Shown here piece by piece: positions 52,556-61,239 of a stretch of 64,000 nt of DNA. This stretch comes from JBDTVS01 sp040007095. Its GTDB lineage: Bacteria; Acidobacteriota; Vicinamibacteria; Vicinamibacterales; CAVVIG01. The translations under genes and the position numbers were made by a program. Under the pieces are notes generated by a model. It was not told the DNA's origin and ran no database searches. It saw only the letters and a list, made by a program, of their open reading frames with translations. The DNA lies in contig JBDTVS010000117.1 in assembly GCA_040007095.1 (NCBI GenBank), positions 130,935 to 194,934 of the forward strand, written 5' to 3'. Position 1 is the stretch's first letter. Every line of letters begins with the position of its first letter.

Positions 52556-53290
52556 TCACGGGGACGCGGGCGACCCGAGCGAATACACCAGCTTCAGCTC
52601 CGATCCAATCACGCGTCGTCGCTCAGTATCCTCAAGTCTGACTCGAAGCACCATCTGTTTCGTCGCCGCGAGCAACGTGTAGGTGAGTGCCAGCTTGAGG
52701 CGGCTGCTGAGCGCGTACTCCGTGACGAGGCGCGGGCCCTCCCAATGCGTCGTGCTCGTGACAGTCGCCAATCCCACCTGATGATCGTTGCCGCTGTCGT
52801 CGGTTTGAAAGAACTGCGTGCGATCCTGGGCGTCGTTGATCACGAAACTGGGATCGTGGTGCGAGATCACGATCGTGGCTGATGCCTTTCTCAGCTGGTC
52901 GGTCAGCGCCTGGAGTCGTACTTTTTCTTCGGCAGTGCGATCGTTCGACGTATCGCGGTCGTCGCGACGCGAGCTGCCGCCGATGCTCCCGCGGCCACCC
53001 CGCCTCGAGCCGCCGCCAAATCCACCGGGACGCTGATTGCCTCGACCCTGCGGGGGATCGAAGCTCGCCTTCGACGGATCGTGGCTGATGCTGCGATCCA
53101 GGGTCCAGGTGCCGGAAAAGTCCGGTCGGGCCTCGGCCACGGCGGGTGCGGGTGGCGCGGTCTGCAAAGTGGCCTGCGCTGGGCCTGTCGGGGCCGGCGT
53201 CGCTGGCGCCGGCGTTGTAGGCGCCGGCGACAAGCGCGGGGAGATCAGGACACACGCGAGAGCGATACATGCATTCGCAGGAAGTCTCAT
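52556..53290 (-). CDS. Secreted low-complexity protein of unknown function
   Basis: The protein is 244 residues. An export signal and a proline/alanine repeat (PAPTTPAPATPAPTGP) are followed by PDFSGTWTLDRSISHD, the phrase shared by many secreted proteins in this group of bacteria. An Arg/Gly-rich stretch (GGGSRRGGRGSIGGSSRRDD) and strands such as IVISHHDPSFVINDAQ and VTEYALSSRLKLALTYTLL follow. It probably stays in the periplasm or on the surface. No domain was recognised. Confidence 0.6.
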   Translation of the reverse strand: MRLPANACIALACVLISPRLSPAPTTPAPATPAPTGPAQATLQTAPPAPAVAEARPDFSGTWTLDRSISHDPSKASFDPPQGRGNQRPGGFGGGSRRGGRGSIGGSSRRDDRDTSNDRTAEEKVRLQALTDQLRKASATIVISHHDPSFVINDAQDRTQFFQTDDSGNDHQVGLATVTSTTHWEGPRLVTEYALSSRLKLALTYTLLAATKQMVLRVRLEDTERRRVIGSELKLVYSLGSPASP

Positions 53291-53389
53291 GGTATCCAGA
53301 AATACGAAGCCCCCCGAACCGCCGTTTCAGAGTGTCAGCGATCTCCAAATGCTTCCCTTACGAACGCCCGCCGGCAAACGGACCAGCGT

Positions 53390-53492
53390 GCAAAGGAACC
53401 GCAAAGACACAATGACACACCCACCAAAGAGTGCCGGGGCAGTTGGACGTACCACCGAGTTCGCCGAGCGCACCGAGCCAAGAAGGGCGTTC
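53390..53492. repeat. ACCGCAAAGACAC-type repeat words (half element)
   Basis: Words of the hairpin family (GCAAAGACACAATGACAC, ACCACCGAGTTCGCC, GCACCGAGCCAAGAAG) recur in one orientation only, directly before the stop of the small coiled-coil gene. No right arm was found, so this may be a truncated copy. Confidence 0.55.
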
Positions 53493-53786
53493 TCACGCTC
53501 CGCTGAATGCCACTCGAGCGCGCTCGGCCTGCAGCTCGTGCAAGAGCCGCATCACGTTATAGCCCGTGAGCTCGATGAGCACGGTCGTCACTTTCTCATG
53601 CAGCTCGTCGCCGAGCTCCGCTTCGAGCGTCTTCATCGCCGCTACCAATCGGCGTTCCTGGCCGTCCAGCTCCGTTTTGGAAATCACTCCGTCGGCGAGC
53701 GCGCTCGTAAACGACTCCAGCTTCTGCAGCTGTTCCTGAATCATCTGGTGCTCTGCATGCTCGTCGAACCAGCTTGTCCGTGCCAC
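53493..53786 (-). CDS. Small coiled-coil protein, last gene of the PspA/ABC/AAA+ operon
   Basis: The protein is 97 residues from GTG 53786 with GGAGG seven bases before it. It is highly helical (MIQEQLQKLESFTSALADG, RLVAAMKTLEAELGDELHE) with heptad-like spacing. No family was recognised. It lies 90 bases after the AAA+ gene, so membership in the operon is likely but not proven. It could be an adaptor or regulator of the complex. Confidence 0.6.
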   Translation of the reverse strand: MARTSWFDEHAEHQMIQEQLQKLESFTSALADGVISKTELDGQERRLVAAMKTLEAELGDELHEKVTTVLIELTGYNVMRLLHELQAERARVAFSGA

Positions 53787-53876
53787 GACTGCCTCCTTAT
53801 GTGTCCGCGACCTGTCGGCAATCCGCCAGCAGGCGGCCGCGGCGGTCTCTGCGTTCAATCTGTCCCGGGCTATCCA

Positions 53877-55649
53877 TTACATCGCTTCCACGATCTGTTT
53901 GAGCGCCGTCAGCCTCGTCTGCAGCTTCGCGCGGCCGCCGTCCAACGCGATCGTCCCGAGAATCGCCGGCGGCAGAAACTGACGATCGGTGCATTCGAGA
54001 ATCGCCGCCGTTTCCTGCAGCTCGCGCTCGAGGCCCTGGGTGGACGGCATGAACTGCGCCACGACTTCGGCCAGCGACTCACGCGTGATGTGATCGGCGC
54101 CGGCCAGAAGCGACGAGCGCCATGCCCGGCCGACGATCCCCTCGATATCCGCGCCCGAGAGGTGTCCGAGTTGCGGAATCGGCGGCACGTCGTCGATCGA
54201 CACGCGCGATCCCAGCTTGTTCGCAAGAATCACGAACATCTGACGGACTTCGCTCTCGTCGGTCGGGTAGAACAACGGAATGTGGACCTCGGCTCGTCCC
54301 TGGCGCTTGAGATCGATTGGCAGCAGGTCGGGACGCGCCGTCAGCAGCATCCAGATGATCCGTCCGCGGTACTGCGTGTCGCCCATCTGCGCCGCAATCA
54401 TCGCGAATACACGGCTCGACGTGCCGGAATCCCCGTCCTGCTCGCGGCTGCCAAGCGCGGCGTCCGCTTCGTCGACCACCACCACGACCGGGCCCATCGC
54501 GCGCAGGACCGACAGCACACGCTCGAGGTTGCCTTCCGTCTCGCCCACGTACTTCGATCGAAAGTTCTTCAGGATCACGCACGGCACGCCAATCTCGCCG
54601 CTCACGCACTGCGCGAGAAACGACTTGCCCGTGCCGACTGGGCCGCAAATCAAATATCCCATCGGCAGACTGTCGAGGACGCCTCGTTTGAGGAGCGCTG
54701 CGTCCTGGCGGAAACGGTCCTTCGCGGCCTCGTGACCGACGACCGTGTCGAGCGTCCATTTCGGCTCGATGAACTCGAGCAGGCCTCGACACTGCCGCTC
54801 CAGCAGGCGTTTCTTCAACGACCGGAACACGGCGCCGTCGAGGCGGCGTCCGCTTTCGCGCGCCGACTGAATCAACACGTTGAGATCGGTCAGCGAGATG
54901 CCGGCGGTCAGCTTCGCGAGCCCCGCCACCTCGAAATCGGAGAAATCCTTGATCGAACCCCCGCCGCTCGAGGTCTGGATAAACGTCTCGCGCTCCTGTT
55001 CGTCTGGCAGCGGGACTTCGATCGTGGCGGCGTGCGGATTGCCCGCGAGGCGATCGCTCACCTCCGTCAGCTTCTCGTCGACGAGCACGAACGCCATGTT
55101 GAGCTGTTTGACCTGCGGGCTCATCGCCCAATTCACCATCGTCACGAGCTCGGAGGAGGCCTGTAGATTGAGGCGTCCGGGCTCGCCGGCGGGGAACACG
55201 TAGGAGGCCTGATCCATGATCACCGCAAGGCTCAGGCGGTCGCCCTCCGCGGCCATGACGTTGTGACGTACGAGCCGATCGAGCACCGCGAACGCGGTGG
55301 CCGGATCTTTCGCCATCCCGCTCAAGTCGCCGACTTTCCTGTTGGCGAGCGCCACCATCTCCTTGAGCCGCCGCTCGTCACGTCCAGCGAACGCACGCAA
55401 TCCCCGTCCGAGGTCGTAATGCAGCACGAGCGACCATCGGCCGAAGAGCTGCTCGGCGAGAAATTCGGCAAGAACGCCGTACCGCAGCTCGTCGCCGGCG
55501 CCGATGCGCACGAGATCGTAGGTATTGCCGTGAAGCACGAACGCGGCCGTCGTTCCCGAGAAATAGAGCTCGGCCAGCTGGGCCGCCCAGGGCGGGAACC
55601 AGGCGGGCAGCTTCTCCGGCGAACGGCGGAGCAGCGGATCGGGCGTCAT
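53877..55649 (-). CDS. Double-AAA+ ATPase with degenerate first module
   Basis: The protein is 590 residues. The second half is a full AAA+ module: Walker A GPVGTGKS (336-343), Walker B VVVVDEADA (389-397), sensor-like LLTARPDLLPIDLKRQGRAE and an Arg in KRQGRAE. The first half (about 30-225) reads like a degenerate AAA+ module: FVLHGNTYDLV replaces Walker A, LAVIMDQASYV keeps a Walker B-like Asp, and FVLVDEKLTEVSDRLAGNP is a sensor-like strand followed by TIEVPLPDEQERETF. It could remodel a membrane complex. The start overlaps the stop of the membrane protein gene by ATGA. Confidence 0.8.
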   Translation of the reverse strand: MTPDPLLRRSPEKLPAWFPPWAAQLAELYFSGTTAAFVLHGNTYDLVRIGAGDELRYGVLAEFLAEQLFGRWSLVLHYDLGRGLRAFAGRDERRLKEMVALANRKVGDLSGMAKDPATAFAVLDRLVRHNVMAAEGDRLSLAVIMDQASYVFPAGEPGRLNLQASSELVTMVNWAMSPQVKQLNMAFVLVDEKLTEVSDRLAGNPHAATIEVPLPDEQERETFIQTSSGGGSIKDFSDFEVAGLAKLTAGISLTDLNVLIQSARESGRRLDGAVFRSLKKRLLERQCRGLLEFIEPKWTLDTVVGHEAAKDRFRQDAALLKRGVLDSLPMGYLICGPVGTGKSFLAQCVSGEIGVPCVILKNFRSKYVGETEGNLERVLSVLRAMGPVVVVVDEADAALGSREQDGDSGTSSRVFAMIAAQMGDTQYRGRIIWMLLTARPDLLPIDLKRQGRAEVHIPLFYPTDESEVRQMFVILANKLGSRVSIDDVPPIPQLGHLSGADIEGIVGRAWRSSLLAGADHITRESLAEVVAQFMPSTQGLERELQETAAILECTDRQFLPPAILGTIALDGGRAKLQTRLTALKQIVEAM

Positions 55650-56560
55650 TGGCGCAGCACTGCGCGCAGGTCGGCGCCGAGGATGGCCGGCGGCTCTTCG
55701 AGCTGATCGGCGAGACCGGTCAGGTGCTGGAGCTCACTGACCGCCTTTTCAGTCTGCCGCATGCTGTCGGCGGCCGAGTCCACCTGGCTGCTGAGAAAGT
55801 CCGGGTCCTGCCTGTTCACGGCCACCTCGGCGAGCGCCTGAATTTTTCCTTCGATACGGTCCAACTCGAGAGTTACGAACTCGGCGTTTTTCTTCGCGCG
55901 ACCGTAGTTATCGAGCCGCAGCTCTCCCATCGCAATACTGTCCTGCAGCGATCGGACGACGCGATCGTCGCCGCCGCTCTGGGCTGTGGTCAGGTTCTTT
56001 CGCAGATCCGCCAGCCGCGTCGAAATCTCCTGCTCGTTCATCGTCTGCAGAAAGCGGTCGAGCGCGGTCTTCGAGAGCAGGAGGCGCAGAAAGAGCCACA
56101 GCAGTCGGTCCAGGCCCGGCGTGCGAATCTCCTCGGCCGCACCACCCTGATCGCCGGCGGCGCCTCGCACGCCGGCCGCGATGCCGCGCATCTCCAGGCA
56201 GCGAGCGTGCAGCCTCTCGAACCGCGTGCGCGCATCCATGGGCAGCCCCTTCAGCATCGTGACCAGCGATACTTGCGGCGGGAGATTCGCCGCGCGTTCT
56301 TCGCCTGCCGTCCCGGTGGCGTGGACTTTGGCGTCGATTGCCGAGCGAAACCGGGGAAGCGACACGAGTCCGGCCAGATACGCCAGTTCGCCGGCGGCGA
56401 CCAGCGGCAGCAGCACGCCGGCAAGCGGCGTCAGCGCGGCGGCGGCGGCGCCACCGAGAAAGAACAGCAGGTTCCATCTGAAGAGAAAGGCTTCCTTCAG
56501 GTAGTCCGGCATGCCGGCGCCGGAGGAGGACAACGGCTTCACCGGATCTTTGAGAGCCAC
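55646..56560 (-). CDS. Membrane-anchored coiled-coil protein of the PspA/ABC/AAA+ operon
   Basis: The protein is about 304 residues from GTG 56560 (a longer frame to 56626 overlaps the ABC gene end). Two membrane segments lie at the N terminus (LLFFLGGAAAAALTPLAGVL, then VAAGELAYLAGL). The rest is helical with long coiled-coil stretches (STRLADLRKNLTTAQSGGDD, LELDRIEGKIQALAEVAVN). No family was recognised. Its position between the ABC ATPase and the AAA+ ATPase, overlapping the latter, suggests it links the AAA+ protein to the membrane. Confidence 0.7.
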   Translation of the reverse strand: MALKDPVKPLSSSGAGMPDYLKEAFLFRWNLLFFLGGAAAAALTPLAGVLLPLVAAGELAYLAGLVSLPRFRSAIDAKVHATGTAGEERAANLPPQVSLVTMLKGLPMDARTRFERLHARCLEMRGIAAGVRGAAGDQGGAAEEIRTPGLDRLLWLFLRLLLSKTALDRFLQTMNEQEISTRLADLRKNLTTAQSGGDDRVVRSLQDSIAMGELRLDNYGRAKKNAEFVTLELDRIEGKIQALAEVAVNRQDPDFLSSQVDSAADSMRQTEKAVSELQHLTGLADQLEEPPAILGADLRAVLRQ

Positions 56561-56591
56561 CGTTAACGGCCTGTCCTGCTCATGCCGGCCA

Positions 56592-57419
56592 CTAGTCGCC
56601 CGCTCGCGTGGACGTGGCCAGTCCATCCATCAGGTCGCGGATCGCGCAGACCCGCTCGACAAACGCCGGTTCGCGCAGCATCTCCTTTGGCGGATGGGTC
56701 GGCGGCGGCACGAGCATCTCCTGGATGATCGTACCCGGCGACGACGAAAACACGTAGACGCGGTCGCCGAGATAGATCGCCTCCTCGATCGAGTGCGTGA
56801 CGAAGAACACCGTCGCCTGCGCTTCCTTCCAGAGATCGACCAGCAGCTGCTGCATGTGCAGCCTCGTCGTCGGATCGAGCGCGCCGAACGGCTCGTCCAT
56901 CAGGATGATGCGCGGCGCGAGGACCAGGGTGCGGGCGATCGCCACACGCTGGCGCATGCCGCCCGACAGCTCGCTGGGATACTTCAGGGCGTCGCGCTTC
57001 ACATCGAGGCCGACCTTGCCGATCCACTCGCGCGCCAGCTCGCGCCGTTCGCGCACCGGCATCCCCCGGCATTCGAGACCGAACGCGACATTGTCTTCCA
57101 CGGTGCGGTTGTCGAACGAGGTGTAGTCCTGGAAGACCATGCTGCGATCGGACCCGGGACGGGCGACCGGCTTGTTGCCGACCAGCACGGTGCCTTCCGT
57201 GGCCGGATAGTGCGGGCGCAGTCCGGCGATCAGCCGCAACACCGTCGATTTGCCGCAGCCGGACGGACCGAGAATCGAGACGAACTCGCCTTTGTCCGGC
57301 AGGTCCGGCACGGAGAACGTCACGTCGCGGATGACGGTGACTTGATCGAAGCGTTTCGTGACGCCGCGAAAGTCCACGATGTTTGGCCGGGCGGGTTCCT
57401 CCCCCCGATCGCTCCCCAT
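56592..57419 (-). CDS. ABC transporter ATP-binding protein (nitrate/sulfonate/taurine type)
   Basis: The protein is 275 residues. All motifs are present: Walker A GPSGCGKST, Q-loop VFQDYTSFDN, signature LSGGMRQRVAIA, Walker B ILMDEPFGALDP and the H-loop FVTHSIEEAI. It belongs to the SsuB/TauB/NrtD branch of importers. The ATG overlaps the permease stop by one base (TGATG). It energises the permease and the OmpA-fused binding protein encoded upstream. Confidence 0.92.
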   Translation of the reverse strand: MGSDRGEEPARPNIVDFRGVTKRFDQVTVIRDVTFSVPDLPDKGEFVSILGPSGCGKSTVLRLIAGLRPHYPATEGTVLVGNKPVARPGSDRSMVFQDYTSFDNRTVEDNVAFGLECRGMPVRERRELAREWIGKVGLDVKRDALKYPSELSGGMRQRVAIARTLVLAPRIILMDEPFGALDPTTRLHMQQLLVDLWKEAQATVFFVTHSIEEAIYLGDRVYVFSSSPGTIIQEMLVPPPTHPPKEMLREPAFVERVCAIRDLMDGLATSTRAGD

Positions 57420-58240
57420 CAGTCCTCGACAACGCGGTAGGGAAAGAGCCCGCGCTGAAAGAAGAACAGCAGCCGATCGATGCCGAAGGCGAGCAGTCCA
57501 ATGATGATCAGAATCAAGATGATGTGCTCGGACAGGCCGCGACGCTGGCTCGTCATCAACAAATAACCAAGCCCGTGCTGCGCGTTGATCAACTCGGCGA
57601 GCATGATGTAGCCGAAGGCCAGGCCGAACAGGTGCCGCAGGCTGTTGTAGATATCCGGCAGTGCGAGCGCCACGAGCACCTTGCGCACGATCTGCGACGA
57701 GCTTGCGCCCAGCGTCTGCGCGGTCTCCACGTAGCGGTCCGGCACGCTGGCAATCGCCGCGACGGCATCTGAATAGATGAACGGGACGGTGGCGATGAAG
57801 ATGAACATCACCTTCTGGGTCTCGTCGATCCCGAACCAGAGTATCGTCAGCGGAATCAGCGCCGCCACGGGCAGATTGCGTCCAAAGAGCGCCAGCGGCG
57901 CGCCGGCGGCTTCCACCACTCGCCACGACCCGGCGGCAATGCCGAGCGGCACGCCGACGAGGATCCCGAGACCGAACCCGACCAGGACGCGCCTCAGCGT
58001 CGCCGCAATGCTCTGCAGCAACGCGCGTTCGTTCAACAGACTGGGAAAGCTGCGAACGACCTCCGCGGGACTCGGCAGAATGACCGGCGACACCAGACGA
58101 TCTTCCGCGCCGGCCCCCGCGGTCGCCAGCCACCACACCGCCACGACGGCACCCAACGCCCCGACGCCGACGAGGCGGCGCGTGATGGGCGATGGAGGCA
58201 GTCGAAGGGCGAATATCGACGGGGGCGTTTCGGGCCGCAT
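57419..58240 (-). CDS. ABC transporter permease (SsuC/TauC type)
   Basis: The protein is 273 residues with about six membrane segments. The cytoplasmic EAA loop is at ETAQTLGASSSQIVRKVLVALALP, and EAAGAPLALFGRNLPVAALIPL matches the SsuC/NrtB family. It follows the binding protein gene without any gap. In this family a homodimer pairs with two ATPase subunits. The substrate is unknown. Confidence 0.9.
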   Translation of the reverse strand: MRPETPPSIFALRLPPSPITRRLVGVGALGAVVAVWWLATAGAGAEDRLVSPVILPSPAEVVRSFPSLLNERALLQSIAATLRRVLVGFGLGILVGVPLGIAAGSWRVVEAAGAPLALFGRNLPVAALIPLTILWFGIDETQKVMFIFIATVPFIYSDAVAAIASVPDRYVETAQTLGASSSQIVRKVLVALALPDIYNSLRHLFGLAFGYIMLAELINAQHGLGYLLMTSQRRGLSEHIILILIIIGLLAFGIDRLLFFFQRGLFPYRVVED

Positions 58241-59974
58241 CTACTTGGGGGCCGCCCCCGCCTCCGCCGGGTAGACCTTCACCTCCACTCGGCGGTTCTT
58301 CGCGTGGTTCTCCGGGTCCGCGGGATCGGCCGGGTGATCCCAGCCGATGCCCGCCGCGGAGAACTGGTTGGGCTGGAGCGACGGGAACTTCTTGAAGATC
58401 GCTTCCTTCACCGAGTTCGCGCGGTTGAGCGACAACTCCTGGACCAGGCCCTTGGGCACCTGCGACCTCATCGATCCGTCGGTGTGCCCTTCGATGACGA
58501 TTCGGGCGGCGCCGAACTGCCCGGCCAACTTTCCGATCTCTTCAACCACGAACCCGACGTTGGGGTCGTAGAGCTCTTCCACCGTTTTGCCGTCCGCGTT
58601 GCGCGTGATCTTCTTGTTCAGATCCCAGGAGTTGGGGAAGAAATGGATCACGACCGTCTTAGTGAGAATCTCGTCCTTTTCGCCCTGCACCGAGCCGGCG
58701 GTCGCCGGGGCGAAGCGAATGTCGTACTCGTTCTTCTGCCGGGAGTACTTCTCTTCCGCGCCGAGCTTCTGGATGACGGAGAAGTCCATTACCTGATCGA
58801 ACGGCGTCTGCTCGGTCACCGCGTTGATCTTCTTGTAGAGGAAGTAGGCCGTGCTCCACGTGCGCTCGAAGTTGGTCGGGCTGTTCTGATTGAGGAAGAA
58901 GTCGCGGTTCTCCGCGTAGTTGGTCGAGTGCGCATCGCCGAGCATGTTGAGCGCGTCGCTTTCGGGAATGGAGTAACCGGTGGCCATCAGCTTCGCCACC
59001 TTCTGCTTGGCCTCCTGCGCTTTCAACCCCTCCATCCCGTCGAAAATGCCGCGCGCCAGCCCCTCCGTGATGTCCGGATTGTCCTTGGCGAAATCGGCGC
59101 GCGCGAACCACACGTCGGCGATCAGCTTGTTGGCCGTCGACGTCGTGACGAGCACGCGATTGCCCTTGACCTTCTCGAGGTTATAGATGTCGGGCGCCCA
59201 GCTCACGACGCCGGCCAATCGCTTGTCGGCATTGAACGCCGCGGCCGCCTGGAAGGCGTCCTGCGTGAACTTGAACTCGACCTCCGCGGGCTGCACGCCG
59301 CCATTGATCAGGGCGTTCAGTACGAAAAAGTGAGATGGCGAATTCTGCGCCAGCACGATCGACTTCCCGCGCAGGTCGGTCGTCGTCTTGATCGCATCGC
59401 GGACGATGATGCCGTCGCCGCCGTTGGACCAATCGACCTGCTGAAAGACGCGCGGCATGACGCGCGTGTCCTTGCGCAAGCCCTCGAGGAACAGGGGCAG
59501 CATGTCGAGCGTGGCCCAGCCGACGTGGAGGTTCCCCGCCGCGTAGGCGTCGCGCATCGCGATCGGATCGTCGATCAGCACGAGCTCGACCTTGAAGTCC
59601 TTGCCGTCGGACGTCTTCCACACCTTGCCGGGCTTGAAGCCGTTGTTGGCGTAGATGATCGGACTCCAGCCGGCCCAGACGTTGATGGCGAAGCGGACCG
59701 TGCGGTCCGCCATCGGCTTGTAGCTGGAGATGCCGTTGACCGCGGGCAATTTCGACGCGGCCACGTACTTGTATTCCTTGACCGTCGTGATGCTCGCGCT
59801 GTCGGGCGCTTCGGCGCCGCCCTTCACCTGCGACAGTTCCTCGTTCGAAATCCGACCGGCCTGTCCGCTGCCGGGACCGATCGCGCCGTACCGCCACAGC
59901 GCAAGGCCGACGAGGCCGACGACCACGAGCAGAACCGCAACATAAAAGGCTGGTCTGGGCTGTCCGTTCGCCAT
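58241..59974 (-). CDS. Membrane-anchored ABC substrate-binding protein fused to an OmpA domain
   Basis: The protein is 577 residues. One N-terminal membrane segment (FYVAVLLVVVGLVGLALW) anchors it. Residues about 90-330 are a type II periplasmic binding domain of the NMT1/SsuA class (TVRFAINVWAGWSPIIYANN, HVGWATLDMLPLFLEGL, AGVVSWAPDIYNLEK). Residues about 450-570 are an OmpA peptidoglycan-binding domain (ARIVIEGHTDGSMRSQVP, LSLNRANSVKEAIFKKF, KNRRVEVKVYP). A single protein therefore spans from inner membrane to peptidoglycan and carries the ligand-binding domain of an importer. This fusion is rare. It is nine bases after the PspA-like gene. Confidence 0.88.
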   Translation of the reverse strand: MANGQPRPAFYVAVLLVVVGLVGLALWRYGAIGPGSGQAGRISNEELSQVKGGAEAPDSASITTVKEYKYVAASKLPAVNGISSYKPMADRTVRFAINVWAGWSPIIYANNGFKPGKVWKTSDGKDFKVELVLIDDPIAMRDAYAAGNLHVGWATLDMLPLFLEGLRKDTRVMPRVFQQVDWSNGGDGIIVRDAIKTTTDLRGKSIVLAQNSPSHFFVLNALINGGVQPAEVEFKFTQDAFQAAAAFNADKRLAGVVSWAPDIYNLEKVKGNRVLVTTSTANKLIADVWFARADFAKDNPDITEGLARGIFDGMEGLKAQEAKQKVAKLMATGYSIPESDALNMLGDAHSTNYAENRDFFLNQNSPTNFERTWSTAYFLYKKINAVTEQTPFDQVMDFSVIQKLGAEEKYSRQKNEYDIRFAPATAGSVQGEKDEILTKTVVIHFFPNSWDLNKKITRNADGKTVEELYDPNVGFVVEEIGKLAGQFGAARIVIEGHTDGSMRSQVPKGLVQELSLNRANSVKEAIFKKFPSLQPNQFSAAGIGWDHPADPADPENHAKNRRVEVKVYPAEAGAAPK

Positions 59975-59983
59975 AGTTGAATC

Positions 59984-60751
59984 CTAGTCTGTCTCTTTCT
60001 CGGTGGTTTTGTCGGTGGTGACGGAGGCCGGGCCAAGGTTCTTCGCCGTCTGTGCCACGGCCGTGGTTTCCGGCGACTTGAGTCCGAGCTCGACCTCGAA
60101 ATCCTGGAGCGCCTGCTCGGCGAGCTGACCCTGAAGGCGCTCTTCCGCGTTGATCTCGGCGATGCCCTTCGACGACAAATCCGCCGACACGCGCACTTTG
60201 CCGCGGTTCTGATCGATCTTCTGCTGGATGACGCTCTCGATCTCCCCGAAATCCGTCGTCAGATTCACGTCGAAGGTTTCCGAGAGCTTGGCGATCTCCG
60301 CCTCGGCCGAGCTCATCTTGAGCTCCGCGTCGTATTTCTGGATCTTGTCGCGCAGCTCGATCAACTTTTCGTTCGCGTGCTGGATTTTCTTGAGGCTGTT
60401 GCCGTACGACGTCTCGTGGAGATCCAGTTGCTGCTGGTTGGCGGCCAGATCCCCCTTGGCCTTCTGCAGCTCCAGCGCGAACTTCGACGCCGTCGCGCGA
60501 TCGCCGGCCTTGAGATACGCCTTGGTCTGGGCTTCGAGCTGCTGCACGTGGGACTGGTTCGCGGAGACCTGGCGGGTGACTCGCTCAACAAGGCCGCGAT
60601 ACTGCTCCAAACCGCCGCGGCCCTCCTTGAGCTGCTCGACCGACCGGTCGTATTCGTACCGCATCTGCGCCACCGGATCGGCCTCCCAGAACAGATTCGC
60701 AACCTTGTTTATCTGCGCCACGAAGGCGGACCAGAACTTGTGAAGAATCAA
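59984..60751 (-). CDS. PspA/IM30-like coiled-coil protein, first gene of the operon
   Basis: The protein is about 255 residues from TTG 60751, chosen because AAGGAG lies six bases before it; GTG 60769 is a further start. A short amphipathic N terminus (MILHKFWSAFVAQINKVANL) is followed by a long coiled coil with DPVAQMRYEYDRSVEQLKEG in the place where PspA/Vipp1 have their DPxxxxR/Qxxx pattern. PspA proteins are ESCRT-III relatives that polymerise on stressed membranes. It lacks a PspF-type regulator nearby. No sigma-54 promoter was seen in the 180 bases upstream. Confidence 0.8.
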   Translation of the reverse strand: MILHKFWSAFVAQINKVANLFWEADPVAQMRYEYDRSVEQLKEGRGGLEQYRGLVERVTRQVSANQSHVQQLEAQTKAYLKAGDRATASKFALELQKAKGDLAANQQQLDLHETSYGNSLKKIQHANEKLIELRDKIQKYDAELKMSSAEAEIAKLSETFDVNLTTDFGEIESVIQQKIDQNRGKVRVSADLSSKGIAEINAEERLQGQLAEQALQDFEVELGLKSPETTAVAQTAKNLGPASVTTDKTTEKETD

Positions 60752-61239
60752 CGGCGGCTCCTTTGACACGTTTCGACGTGGTTACTTCATGAGGGGTTCC
60801 CACTCGCCGCCTGCCGATGGCCTCACGAACGATCCGTCGCAGGCTGAGGAAAGACCCTTTTCCGATGACCATTCCGGCAGAACCGTTCGAGAACGCGAAC
60901 GACGTCGCCGCAGGTGTTCGTGACGCATAATCGGGCCGCGACGTGTCCGGGAACTGCGGCAGCGGTTACGTCGTCAAACCAACCCCGCGCACGGGCTACC
61001 GGGACACAGCGTCGGCCTTTGCACATTCCGGTTGCCGATCTCGGCCACAGAGCGTTCTGATCGCGGCAATCAATGGCATGGATCCCGGCAGTCGTCAATC
61101 GATCCCTAATCTGCACGTTATACACTCGCCCGCGCCAAAAGGCCATGCCTCGCTGCCGCCACGACGCGTGATGCGCGGGGTTGCGCAGACTCTTTGTGGG
61201 ATCGCTGCGAGTAGGACACCGCCCGCAGCGTTTCTGCTA
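60752..61239. other. Intergenic region of about 490 bp
   Basis: No gene was recognised. It should hold the promoter of the PspA-like operon (minus strand). No -12/-24 or clear -10/-35 pair was convincing by eye. Confidence 0.4.

Noticed and set aside
53493..60751. A phage shock (psp) operon of the pspABC type
   Set aside because: PspB, PspC and PspF are missing; only a PspA-like protein is shared, with ABC and AAA+ genes instead.
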